Assembly (NCBI GenBank): GCA_002399445.1
Contig: DHDR01000019.1
Coordinates: 36,953 to 100,952 of the forward strand
Direction: 5' to 3'
Length of the DNA stretch: 64,000 nucleotides
Source: Ruminococcaceae bacterium UBA4871
Lineage (GTDB): Bacteria > Bacillota > Clostridia > Oscillospirales > Acutalibacteraceae
Shown here: positions 24,373 to 32,583 of the stretch, one piece after another
How the letters are laid out: every line of letters starts with the position of its first letter
How positions within the stretch are numbered: position 1 is the stretch's first letter
Program-made: the position numbers and the translations under genes
Notes under the pieces: model-generated
Database searches by the model: none
What the model was told of the DNA's origin: nothing
The model's input: only the letters and a program-made list of their open reading frames with translations

Positions 24373-24980
24373 CTGTGTCGTTTAGACACTGTCGGATACA
24401 GATAACCATCCCGTTTCTTTCATTAACTGCTTTTTTATTACTAATGGACCATACTGGAGTAGCGGTATGCGGCTTATTTGCAGCACTGCTGCATGAAGTC
24501 GGCCATTTAGCAGCCATGATGATTTGCAGACGATACCCAAATTCCATCCGATTCACTGCATTTGGAGCCGAAATTCAAACGAATTCTGTTGTTGGCTCCT
24601 ATGGCATGGATGCATTAGTGGCAGTGGCTGGTCCAATAGTCAATTTGACTTTATGGGCTATCACAGCAGCTTTCATGAAAACGTCTGCAGCATCGAATGC
24701 GCTGCAGCTATTTTCACTTTCCAATGCCTTTCTTGGAATTTTCAACCTCATGCCTGTAGAGCCTCTGGATGGTGGGCAGGCACTTTTAAGCTTTCTAAGT
24801 CTTTTTTTGTCCCGAGAAAAAGCCTGTCGTACAGTGATGATCTGTTCTTTTATTGTCTTGGTGCCTATGGCGATTTTGGGATTTCTAGTATTGTTTAAGT
24901 CTTACTGGAATGTCACGCTCTTGCTGGCAGTATTTTATATGATTTTTCTGCTCTTGATGAAAAATGGAAGATATGAATAA
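24369..24980 (+). CDS. SpoIVFB-like intramembrane zinc protease (M50, site-2 protease)
   Basis: The 203-residue polytopic membrane protein has the M50 motif HEVGH at residues 42-46 in a transmembrane span and the second metal motif NLMPVEPLDGG near residue 130. These are the hallmarks of site-2 proteases. Size and lack of PDZ or CBS domains match SpoIVFB, which cleaves pro-sigma-K in the mother cell. A housekeeping intramembrane protease is the alternative. It overlaps the upstream small membrane protein gene by 4 bases and is followed by the rplS promoter. Confidence 0.85.
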   Translation: MTVSFRHCRIQITIPFLSLTAFLLLMDHTGVAVCGLFAALLHEVGHLAAMMICRRYPNSIRFTAFGAEIQTNSVVGSYGMDALVAVAGPIVNLTLWAITAAFMKTSAASNALQLFSLSNAFLGIFNLMPVEPLDGGQALLSFLSLFLSREKACRTVMICSFIVLVPMAILGFLVLFKSYWNVTLLLAVFYMIFLLLMKNGRYE

Positions 24981-25000
24981 AAGACGTCTGTAAAAAGCAC

Positions 25001-25029
25001 TTGCTTCTTAGCCAAAATCGTGATATAAT
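25001..25029 (+). promoter_or_regulatory. Promoter for rplS
   Basis: TTGCTT (25001-25006), a 17-base spacer and TATAAT (25024-25029) form a strong promoter with a start near 25036. Confidence 0.8.
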
Positions 25030-25034
25030 GAACA

Positions 25035-25134
25035 AGCATTTGAAATTCCGCCGCTCCCGGCGGGAAGCAATGCCTTACGTACGACATTGAACAGGGTAGT
25101 CCTCTGCTTTATGCATGAATATCCGATAAACAGG
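25035..25134 (+). ncRNA. Structured 5' leader of rplS, possible L19 leader
   Basis: The predicted transcript opens with a two-tier hairpin: GCATT (25036-25040) pairs with AATGC (25069-25073), and inside it TTCCGCCG (25046-25053) pairs with the CGGCGGGAA arm (25058-25066). A known Firmicute RNA family lies at this place upstream of L19 and is thought to mediate autoregulation. The match to that family is inferred from position and folding only. Confidence 0.45.
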
Positions 25135-25143
25135 AGGAAAATT

Positions 25144-25488
25144 ATGGACGCATTAAAATTAATTGCACAAGATTCTATGAAAGAAGAAAAACCGCAACTT
25201 GAAATTGGTGATACCGTTAAGGTAAGCGTCAACATTCGAGAAGGAGATCACGAAAGAATTCAGATGTTTGAAGGCACTGTTATTGCACGTCGTGGTTCTG
25301 GTGTGAGTGAAACTTTTACTGTGCGCCGTGTTTCGTACGGTGTTGGTGTGGAGCGTGTCTTCCCGTTCCATTCTCCAAATGTTAAAAAAGTTGAAGTTGT
25401 TCGCAAAGGTCATACTCGCCGTGCAAAGCTTTATTATTTGCGTAACCGTGTTGGAAAAGCTGCAAAACTTCGTGAAGTTGTTAAATAG
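25144..25488 (+). CDS. rplS: 50S ribosomal protein L19
   Basis: The 114-residue protein carries the L19 signatures IREGDHERIQMFEGTVIARRG and RRAKLYYLRNRVGKAAKLRE. It lies at the 30S-50S interface. AGGAGG lies just before the ATG at 25144; the frame extends 19 codons upstream into the leader without a ribosome binding site. It is monocistronic, with its own promoter, leader and terminator, followed by lepB. Confidence 0.97.
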   Translation: MDALKLIAQDSMKEEKPQLEIGDTVKVSVNIREGDHERIQMFEGTVIARRGSGVSETFTVRRVSYGVGVERVFPFHSPNVKKVEVVRKGHTRRAKLYYLRNRVGKAAKLREVVK

Positions 25489-25515
25489 TTGTAACATCAT
25501 AAAGTAAGCTTTGTG

Positions 25516-25542
25516 AAAGGGACATGCATGTGTCCCTTTTTT
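25516..25542 (+). terminator. Terminator after rplS
   Basis: AAAGGGACA (25516-25524), a TGCATG loop and TGTCCCTTT (25531-25539) form a perfect 9-bp stem followed by T residues. Confidence 0.88.
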
Positions 25543-25575
25543 GCTATTTTTTATGAAATGATAAGGGGTATTTGT

Positions 25576-26163
25576 ATGCGGAAATGCCGAAATTTTCGAA
25601 AAAGAGTCGGCTTCCATGATAGAGCCCAGTCGCTTTATGAATGGGTGGAAGCAATTTATATTGCCTTCATCATTTTTGCAGTAGTTTTCTCTTTTTTGCT
25701 GCGTATTGTGAATGTCAGAGGAACTTCCATGCAGCCCAATTTACGTTCTAATGATAAAGTCTTACTGACTGTTTTGGGAAACTTCAACTTTAAGCGCGGT
25801 GATGTAATCGTTGTGGAACATGCCACACGTAATGGGGCACCAATCGTTAAACGCGTAATCGCGGTAGCAGGCCAAACAGTTAATATTGATTCTGCCAAGG
25901 GAACGATTTCCATTAATGGCTCCGTAATTGATGAAAAAGCGTATCTTCTTCAAAATGTACACACAACACTTCAAAATGCAAATATCAAATTCCCAGTTAC
26001 AGTTCCTGCAGGTAAATTGTTCGTTTTAGGCGATAATCGTTCCGTATCTTTGGACAGCCGCAGCAGTGCAGTCGGTATGATTGATACAAAAAAAGTAATT
26101 GGGAAAGCAAAATTGATTTTGTTCCCATTTTCGCATTTTGGAAAGATAAAAGGTGAAACATGA
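25576..26163 (+). CDS. lepB: Type I signal peptidase
   Basis: The enzyme cleaves signal peptides of exported proteins on the outer membrane face. The 195-residue protein has a basic N-terminus, one transmembrane span (about residues 24-44), the catalytic Ser in RGTSMQPNL near residue 52, the catalytic Lys in VKRVIAVAGQ near residue 94, and the box GDNRSVSLDSRSSAVG. AAGGGG lies 7 bases before the ATG at 25576. Its stop overlaps the rbgA start by 4 bases, the common rplS-lepB-rbgA-rnhB order of Firmicutes. Confidence 0.95.
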   Translation: MRKCRNFRKRVGFHDRAQSLYEWVEAIYIAFIIFAVVFSFLLRIVNVRGTSMQPNLRSNDKVLLTVLGNFNFKRGDVIVVEHATRNGAPIVKRVIAVAGQTVNIDSAKGTISINGSVIDEKAYLLQNVHTTLQNANIKFPVTVPAGKLFVLGDNRSVSLDSRSSAVGMIDTKKVIGKAKLILFPFSHFGKIKGET

Positions 26164-27035
26164 GTGAAGCACAGTCCATTCAGTGGTTTCCGGGCCATAT
26201 GACCCGGAGCAGGCGGCAAATTGAAAAATATTTAAAGCAAGTAGATGCGGTTGCCGAAATTGCAGATGCCCGCATTCCAATCAGCAGTAGGAATCCTGAC
26301 TTAGATCGAATGATTCAAAGAAAGCCTCGTATTATTCTTTTAAATAAGAGTGATGTTGCCGATCCATCAGCGACCAAGGAGTGGATCAGCAATTATCAAA
26401 AACAAAATATTTTGGCAATTGCCGTTGACTGCAAAAGTGGAAAAGGCCTTCGGGCTTTTCAGCCGTCTATTCATCAAGTATTAGCTCGGCAGATTGAGAC
26501 ATGGAAACAGAAAGGAATGGTTGGGCGTACTATTCGAGTCATGGTCATTGGTGTCCCAAATGTAGGAAAATCGTCTTTGATTAATCGACTTTCCCATGGG
26601 AACCATGCAGCAGTTGAAAATAGGCCGGGTGTGACACGTACAAATCAATGGTTTCCCATCGGAAAAGGACTTGATCTGCTGGATACGCCAGGGGTATTGT
26701 GGCCAAAATTTGAAAACAAAATTGTAGGAGAACATCTTGCCTTTACCGGTGCCGTCAAAGATGATGTCTTGGATACGGAAAATCTTGCGGTTCGTTTGCT
26801 GGAGCTACTCTGCCGCCTCTATCCAGATGCATTACAGGCCCGATATAGACTGGAGAAATTAGACTTTTCCGGACTCGATGGATGGAAGATTCTAGAAGCA
26901 ATTGGACAGAAACGCGGGATGTTGATTTCAGGCGGAGAGATTGATACAGAAAGAGCATCCATTATGCTTTTGGATGAGTTTCGTGCTGGAAAAATCGGAA
27001 AGATTACATTAGAACGAGTGGGTGATACCATTTGA
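26160..27035 (+). CDS. rbgA: Ribosome biogenesis GTPase RbgA (YlqF)
   Basis: RbgA acts in late 50S assembly, promoting uptake of L16 and others. It is circularly permuted: G4 (LLNKSDVAD near residue 60) precedes G1 (GVPNVGKSSLINRL near residue 130) and G3 (DTPGVLWPKF near residue 176). The N-terminus IQWFPGHMTRSRRQI is diagnostic. The 291-residue length is typical. It overlaps lepB and rnhB by 4 bases each. Confidence 0.96.
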   Translation: MSEAQSIQWFPGHMTRSRRQIEKYLKQVDAVAEIADARIPISSRNPDLDRMIQRKPRIILLNKSDVADPSATKEWISNYQKQNILAIAVDCKSGKGLRAFQPSIHQVLARQIETWKQKGMVGRTIRVMVIGVPNVGKSSLINRLSHGNHAAVENRPGVTRTNQWFPIGKGLDLLDTPGVLWPKFENKIVGEHLAFTGAVKDDVLDTENLAVRLLELLCRLYPDALQARYRLEKLDFSGLDGWKILEAIGQKRGMLISGGEIDTERASIMLLDEFRAGKIGKITLERVGDTI

Positions 27036-27676
27036 ATCAAAAAAAGGTTTTTCCCATAGATTGGCTTCGTTATGAACGGGAGTACACTGAGAAGGGTTTT
27101 TCTGTTGTTTGTGGTGTGGATGAAGCAGGGCGTGGCCCGCTGGCTGGCCCCGTTTTTGCTGGTGCAGTAATTTTGCCGGAAGGATGCATCATCAATGGCG
27201 TAAATGATTCCAAAAAACTTTCCGAAAAAAAGCGGGAAGAACTTTATGACATCATTACGAAAACAGCACTTTCTTGGGGAATTGGGTTTGCTACGGAGCA
27301 GGAAATTGATACATTGAATATTCTGCAAGCGACTTTTTTGGCAATGGAACGTGCGGTTGAAAAGTTGACGCTGATGCCTCAGTTGGCGTTGATTGATGGA
27401 AATCAAGCACCGCCAATGAAAGACATACCGGTCCGCACAATTGTCCATGGAGATGGATGCTGTGAATGTATTGCCGCGGCGTCTATTTTAGCGAAAGTCA
27501 GTCGAGACCGTCTGATGCGCAAGCTGGACGGTATTTATCCTGAGTATGGCTTTGCTAAACACAAAGGATATGGGACAAAACAGCATCGTCAAGCTTTGTT
27601 GGAATACGGGCCGTGTCCGATTCATAGAAAAACATTTTTGAAAAAGATATTGAAGACATCTGCTCATGAAAAATGA
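27032..27676 (+). CDS. rnhB: Ribonuclease HII
   Basis: RNase HII nicks RNA in DNA-RNA hybrids and misincorporated ribonucleotides. The catalytic signature GVDEAGRGPLAGPV near residue 29 contains the DE pair, and DGNQ and SILAKVSRDRLM supply further active-site residues. The 214-residue length is normal. The start is a TTG overlapping the rbgA stop (TTGA), with only a weak ribosome binding site, so coupling is likely. It overlaps yraN by 11 bases. Confidence 0.95.
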   Translation: MNQKKVFPIDWLRYEREYTEKGFSVVCGVDEAGRGPLAGPVFAGAVILPEGCIINGVNDSKKLSEKKREELYDIITKTALSWGIGFATEQEIDTLNILQATFLAMERAVEKLTLMPQLALIDGNQAPPMKDIPVRTIVHGDGCCECIAAASILAKVSRDRLMRKLDGIYPEYGFAKHKGYGTKQHRQALLEYGPCPIHRKTFLKKILKTSAHEK

Positions 27677-28019
27677 ATCCGGCGCATGGGGAGAAGCTTT
27701 TGCAGCATCTTACCTTCAGCAAAATCACTGTAAGATTGAGGCACGCAACTATCATTCACGTTATGGGGAAATTGATGTCATTGCTTCCAATGTAAAGTAT
27801 TTAATTTTTCTAGAAGTCAAAACGCGTAGAATGGATGCCATGGTCAGTCCACTAGAAGCTGTGACACCCACAAAACAACATAGAATTATTCGGACAGCAC
27901 AGTCTTATCTCATGAAATTTCCAACAGAGCTGCAGCCAAGATTTGACGTCATGGGAATTATAACAGATTCAAGCGGACATATCATTAAAAATTATGTATA
28001 TCTGAAAAATGCTTTTTAG
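27666..28019 (+). CDS. yraN: YraN/UPF0102 family nuclease-like protein
   Basis: The 117-residue protein has the UPF0102 pattern: GAWGEAFAASYLQQN near the start, then RYGEIDVIA and FLEVKTRR, which is a PD-(D/E)xK nuclease-like core (Asp about 38, ExK about 50). Family function is unproven; a role in DNA repair or recombination has been suggested. It overlaps rnhB by 11 bases, the usual pairing. Confidence 0.92.
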   Translation: MKNESGAWGEAFAASYLQQNHCKIEARNYHSRYGEIDVIASNVKYLIFLEVKTRRMDAMVSPLEAVTPTKQHRIIRTAQSYLMKFPTELQPRFDVMGIITDSSGHIIKNYVYLKNAF

Positions 28020-28076
28020 CCAGATAGGTTTTGACTGTATTTTGCAGATTAAAAAGCGGCGTGAAGTAGAAAAATT

Positions 28077-28105
28077 TTGACAACTGTATGAAAGTATACT
28101 AAAAT
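28077..28105 (+). promoter_or_regulatory. Promoter for thrC
   Basis: TTGACA (28077-28082), a 17-base spacer and TAAAAT (28100-28105) lie about 60 bases before thrC. No T-box or other leader structure is apparent. Confidence 0.7.
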
Positions 28106-28167
28106 GATAACGCAATAAATTTTTGGCACGGTTTTGGTGCCTGCGCAAAGAAAGAGGGACTCTTACT

Positions 28168-29676
28168 ATGCAGTATCGATCCACCCGCGACTTCAGAAAA
28201 ACTGTTTCTGCGGCTCAGGCAATTGCACAGGGCATCTGTGAGGATGGCGGTTTGTTTGTTCCACAGTCAATTCCACATCTTGAATGGAAAGATTTCGAAC
28301 AGATGCGGAAACTCAGTTATGTAGAACGGGCAGAAACCATTCTCGCTCAGTTCCTAACAGACTTTTCCGCAAAAGAGATACATTCTTGTGTACAGGCAGC
28401 TTATACCGACCAAAAATTTCCCGGCGGTCCTGCACCGCTTTCCGTATTGCAGACAAGTTCCTGCACCATGTATTTGTTAGAGCTTTGGCATGGGCCGACC
28501 TGTGCATTTAAAGATATGGCTTTGCAGCTTCTTCCACATTTGCTGACACAAAGCCTTAAAAAAATTCATACGGATAAAACGGCTGTTATCCTTGTTGCAA
28601 CGTCCGGAGATACTGGAAAAGCAGCATTGGAAGGCTTTAAAGATGTGCCCGGTACAAAGATTCTCGTCTTTTATCCGCAGAATGGCGTCAGTCCGATGCA
28701 GAAACGTCAAATGCTAACACAAGAAGGTTCAAATGTCGCTGTCTGTGCTATTGAGGGAAACTTTGATGATGCACAAACCGGTGTGAAAAAAATTTTTACA
28801 GATGAAACAGTTTGTCATGCTTTGGATTCACATGGTATGATGTTTTCCAGCGCGAATTCCATTAATCTTGGAAGGTTGCTGCCGCAGATTGTTTATTATA
28901 TTTCAGCATACTGTGACTTAATGAACATGAAGAAAATTTCCCACGAAGGTATGAAAATCAATATTTCGGTACCAACCGGAAATTTTGGCAATATTTTAGC
29001 AGCGTATTATGCAAAAGAAATGGGTCTGCCAGTCAATCGGTTGATTTGTGCAAGTAATGCCAACAATGTATTAACTGACTTTCTGCGTACGGGTGTTTAT
29101 AATCGTAACCGCCCGTTTTACACAACTATTTCCCCGTCAATGGATATTTTGATTTCCAGCAATCTTGAGCGTTTGCTCAGCAGCTTAACAGAATCTGATA
29201 TACAGGTTAAGGAGTGGATGGATGCGCTGGTTTCCTGTGGGCATTATCAGGTGGACAGTCAAACACTTTCAAATATGCAGTCCATATTCTGGGCTGGCTT
29301 TTGCGATGATACCCAGACCAGTGCAGAAATTCGGAAACTGTATCAAACAGAAAATTATCTGTGTGATACACATACAGCGGTAGCAGTCAATGTTTATGAA
29401 CAGTATGTTGCAGCAACAGGCGATCGAGAAACACCGGCAATCATTGCTTCCACAGCAAGTCCTTATAAGTTTGCCGATAGTGTTTTAAAAGCGATTACTG
29501 GTCGTGTATCCTCTGATGATGATTTTGCGAAGATTCATGAGCTTTCTGCAGAAACAGGTACACAAGTTCCAAGGCCGATTGCTGCGTTGCAGGACAAGCC
29601 TGTCCGTTTTTCAGACAGTTGCAAACCAGCAGAAATGTTCCGCAAAGCGCTGGAGTTGACCGGTGCAGATGTCTAA
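28168..29676 (+). CDS. thrC: Threonine synthase
   Basis: The PLP enzyme converts O-phosphohomoserine to threonine. The 502-residue protein has the long-form N-terminal domain (MQYRSTRDFRKTVSAAQAIA), the PLP-binding Lys in GPTCAFKDMALQ near residue 117, and the phosphate-binding loop ATSGDTGKAALEGF near residue 149. The length is that of the long (yeast/E. coli-like) class rather than the short Bacillus class. AGAGGG precedes the ATG at 28168. No thrB or hom lies adjacent; a metallophosphoesterase follows. Confidence 0.95.
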   Translation: MQYRSTRDFRKTVSAAQAIAQGICEDGGLFVPQSIPHLEWKDFEQMRKLSYVERAETILAQFLTDFSAKEIHSCVQAAYTDQKFPGGPAPLSVLQTSSCTMYLLELWHGPTCAFKDMALQLLPHLLTQSLKKIHTDKTAVILVATSGDTGKAALEGFKDVPGTKILVFYPQNGVSPMQKRQMLTQEGSNVAVCAIEGNFDDAQTGVKKIFTDETVCHALDSHGMMFSSANSINLGRLLPQIVYYISAYCDLMNMKKISHEGMKINISVPTGNFGNILAAYYAKEMGLPVNRLICASNANNVLTDFLRTGVYNRNRPFYTTISPSMDILISSNLERLLSSLTESDIQVKEWMDALVSCGHYQVDSQTLSNMQSIFWAGFCDDTQTSAEIRKLYQTENYLCDTHTAVAVNVYEQYVAATGDRETPAIIASTASPYKFADSVLKAITGRVSSDDDFAKIHELSAETGTQVPRPIAALQDKPVRFSDSCKPAEMFRKALELTGADV

Positions 29677-29696
29677 ATTATGCTACGAAAGGATCC

Positions 29697-30395
29697 ATGG
29701 AAATGGCATTGTATGCAATTGCAGATTTGCACCTTTCGTTTGGCACGGATAAGCCAATGGATATTTTTCCCGGCTGGGATCACTATACAGAAAGGTTAGA
29801 AAAAAACTGGCGTGCCCTTGTAAGGCCGGAAGATACGGTCGTAATTGCCGGAGATATTAGCTGGGCCATGAAGCTGCCGGAATCAGAACCAGATTTTCGT
29901 TATATCGAACAACTTCCGGGACATAAACTGATTTTGAAAGGGAACCACGATTTGTGGTGGTCTACACGGACACAGTTGGAAAAGTTTTTTAACTCCTGTG
30001 GATTTTCAACAATTTCTATTATCCACAATTCTGCTGCCCGTGTGGGTGATCAGACGGTATGTGGCAGCCGAGGGTGGCTTTATAACGCACAAACGGATGC
30101 GGATAAAAAAATTGTGAACAGGGAAGTCGGCCGTTTAGAAGCATCTTTACAAGCTGGTGAAAAACTGGGGGGAAGACCAATTGCTTTTCTCCATTATCCA
30201 CCTGTATATGATACAGATTGTTGCAGTGAAATCTTAAATGTTTTGGAGTCCCATCATATTAGGGATTGTTATTTTGGACATATTCATGGCAATCAGGCAG
30301 CAAAACGTGCTGTCATGGGAGAATACCACGGAATTAGAATGCATTTGATATCCTGTGATTACCTATCTTTTTGCCCTTTATTGGTTCGCAATTAG
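29697..30395 (+). CDS. Calcineurin-like metallophosphoesterase
   Basis: The 232-residue cytoplasmic protein has the five metallophosphoesterase motifs: ADLHLSFG near residue 8, VIAGDISWAM near residue 54, LKGNHDLWW near residue 81, FLHYPP near residue 166 and YFGHIHG near residue 196. All metal ligands appear intact. The substrate is unknown; a nucleotide or phosphoester is expected from the fold. AAAGG precedes the ATG at 29697; an ATG two codons later is equally possible. It probably shares the thrC transcript. Confidence 0.88.
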   Translation: MEMALYAIADLHLSFGTDKPMDIFPGWDHYTERLEKNWRALVRPEDTVVIAGDISWAMKLPESEPDFRYIEQLPGHKLILKGNHDLWWSTRTQLEKFFNSCGFSTISIIHNSAARVGDQTVCGSRGWLYNAQTDADKKIVNREVGRLEASLQAGEKLGGRPIAFLHYPPVYDTDCCSEILNVLESHHIRDCYFGHIHGNQAAKRAVMGEYHGIRMHLISCDYLSFCPLLVRN

Positions 30396-30502
30396 AATAT
30401 ATTGTTACGCTTTTTTAAATTATTGTAAATTCTTATAGAAAATCAACTATAAGTATGTTATACTGAACAAGATAATTTGCTATTTTGCAGGAGGAAATAA
30501 AA

Positions 30503-31927
30503 ATGAGTTTAAAATCATCCAATAAGGTCGATACCAACCGCTGGCAGTTGGAGGTGGCGGTTGATGCTGCAACTTTCAATAACGCAGTAGACCATGCCTA
30601 TAAAAAAGAGAAGAACCGCATCAATATTCCCGGTTTTCGTAAGGGAAAGGCCCCACGTTCCTTTATTGAAAAGTTCTACGGCCCGGATGTTTTTTATAAT
30701 GACGCTATCAATGAAGTTTACCCGGAAGCTTTAGATAATGCGGTTAAAGAATCAAAACTTGAAATGATTCAGGATAAAGTTGATTTTGACCTCGTTTCTG
30801 CAGATACAAACGGGCTTGTTTTTAAGGCAACTATTACTGTGAAACCAGAAGTTTCGATTGATGGATACAAAGGTATTTCAGCAACCAGAAAATCTGCAAA
30901 AGTAACAGATGAAGAAGTAGCTGATGCGCTGAAAAAAGTTCAAGACCGCAATTCCCGTATTGTGACTGTCGATGATCGTTCTGCTGCCAATGGTGACGTT
31001 GTAGACATTGACTTTGAAGGCTTTATTGATGATAAGCCATTTGAAGGCGGAAAAGCTGAAAATTACACGCTGACTTTAGGAGCAGGTCAGTTTATTCCGG
31101 GCTTTGAGGATCAGATCATCGGAAAGAATACCGGTGATGAGTTTGATGTGAATGTGACGTTCCCTGAGGATTACCAAGCAGAAGATTTGAAAGGTAAGCC
31201 AGCTGTCTTTAAAGTAAAACTGCATGAGATTAAGGTCAAAGAATTGCCAGATTTAGATGATGAATTTGCTAAAGATGTTAGCGAATTTGATACTTTGGAT
31301 GCTTATAAAGCTGATGTTAAAAAGCATCTGGAGGAAAATAAAAAAGAGTCTGTGCAGGATGATGTTGACAATCAAATCATTGATGCTCTTGTAAAAGCTT
31401 TAAAGGGAGATATCCCGCAGGCCATGTATGATAACAAAGTTAATGACGATATTCGTGATTTCAGCTATCGCTTGCAGAATCAAGGCCTTGATGTTGAAAC
31501 ATATATGAAGTACACAGGTATGAATTCAGCAAAAATGCGTGAGGCATTTGCTCCGCAGGCTGAGCGCCAAGTTAAGATCCGCTTAGCTCTTGAAAAGATT
31601 GCTGAACTTGAAAAGTTAGTTGCTTCTGAAGATGATATCGAGAACGAGTACAAAAAAATGGCCGATAATTACCATATGGATACTGACAAAATCAAGACAG
31701 TCGTGAAAAAGGAAGATCTTGCAAAAGATCTTGGTGTGGAAAAGGCCATTGAGTTTGTCCGCAAGGCCGCTGATATTAAAGATGCGACAGCAACAGCCAC
31801 AAAAAGTAAGCAAAAAGCAGCAAGCAGCAAGAGCAAAGCAAAAGGAACAGTAAAAAAAACAACAGCAAAAAAAACGGCCACTAAAACCGCTAAAAAGGTA
31901 GACACAAAAACTAAGCCTGCTGAATAA
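30503..31927 (+). CDS. tig: Trigger factor with a Lys/Ala/Thr-rich C-terminal tail
   Basis: Trigger factor is a ribosome-bound chaperone and prolyl isomerase. The N-terminal ribosome-docking loop reads PGFRKGKAPRSFIEKFYG near residue 44. The FKBP-type domain spans about 150-245 (GDVVDIDFEGFIDDKPFEGG), and the C-terminal chaperone domain follows. After about residue 430 there is a roughly 43-residue low-complexity tail of Lys, Ala, Ser and Thr, strongly basic and unusual for the family. AGGAGG precedes the ATG at 30503. clpP and clpX follow, the standard grouping. Confidence 0.96.
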   Translation: MSLKSSNKVDTNRWQLEVAVDAATFNNAVDHAYKKEKNRINIPGFRKGKAPRSFIEKFYGPDVFYNDAINEVYPEALDNAVKESKLEMIQDKVDFDLVSADTNGLVFKATITVKPEVSIDGYKGISATRKSAKVTDEEVADALKKVQDRNSRIVTVDDRSAANGDVVDIDFEGFIDDKPFEGGKAENYTLTLGAGQFIPGFEDQIIGKNTGDEFDVNVTFPEDYQAEDLKGKPAVFKVKLHEIKVKELPDLDDEFAKDVSEFDTLDAYKADVKKHLEENKKESVQDDVDNQIIDALVKALKGDIPQAMYDNKVNDDIRDFSYRLQNQGLDVETYMKYTGMNSAKMREAFAPQAERQVKIRLALEKIAELEKLVASEDDIENEYKKMADNYHMDTDKIKTVVKKEDLAKDLGVEKAIEFVRKAADIKDATATATKSKQKAASSKSKAKGTVKKTTAKKTATKTAKKVDTKTKPAE

Positions 31928-31983
31928 CAGTTCTTTCCTTTGCCAATACTGCCTTTTGCATATAACTGAACAGGAGGTTCATA

Positions 31984-32571
31984 ATGAGCAACTTGGTACC
32001 ATATGTTATTGAACAGACAAACAGAGGGGAACGTCAATATGATATTTTTTCTCGTCTGCTGAATGACCGGATTATTATGCTGAATGATGAAGTAACAGAT
32101 GCAACTGCAAGTTTGGTCGTGGCGCAGCTTCTGTTTTTGGAAGGGCAGGACCCTGAAAAAGATATCAGCCTTTATATTAACAGTCCCGGCGGTTCTGTAA
32201 CAGCTGGGATGGCAATTTATGATACGATGAATTATGTGAAATGTGATGTGTCCACTATTTGTCTTGGCCTTGCAGCCAGTATGGGTGCATTTTTGTTAGC
32301 AACCGGTGCAAAAGGCAAACGTTATTCTTTACCTCACACAGATATTTTGATTCATCAGCCAAGCGCTGGGATGCAGCAATCTCAGGTATCTGATATTATG
32401 ATCCATGCAAATTATTTGGAAAAGAAGAAAAAGTTGATGAATCAACTTTTAGCCAAGAGTACCGGACAGCCGCTTGAAGTAATTGAGCGAGATACAGACC
32501 GCGATAATTTCATGTCCCCTGAAGAAGCTTGCGCTTACGGCTTGATTGATAAAGTTATTACTAAAAGATAA
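31984..32571 (+). CDS. clpP: ATP-dependent Clp protease proteolytic subunit
   Basis: ClpP forms the 14-subunit proteolytic barrel used with ClpX. The catalytic Ser is residue 99 in GLAASMGAF and the His is residue 124 in LIHQPSAG; the Asp lies in the RDNFMSPEEA region. The 195-residue length is normal. AGGAGG precedes the ATG. clpX follows 12 bases later. No CtsR or CIRCE operator is visible upstream, so heat control is not evident from sequence. Confidence 0.97.
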   Translation: MSNLVPYVIEQTNRGERQYDIFSRLLNDRIIMLNDEVTDATASLVVAQLLFLEGQDPEKDISLYINSPGGSVTAGMAIYDTMNYVKCDVSTICLGLAASMGAFLLATGAKGKRYSLPHTDILIHQPSAGMQQSQVSDIMIHANYLEKKKKLMNQLLAKSTGQPLEVIERDTDRDNFMSPEEACAYGLIDKVITKR

Positions 32572-32583
32572 GCAGGTGATTGC

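Noticed and set aside
28084..28101. TATACT at 28095-28100 as the thrC -10 box
   Set aside because: It lies only 12 bases from TTGACA; the TAAAAT overlapping its end gives the proper 17-base spacer.
31928..31983. CtsR or CIRCE heat-shock operators before clpP
   Set aside because: Neither the heptad repeats of CtsR nor the CIRCE inverted repeat is present in the gap after tig.
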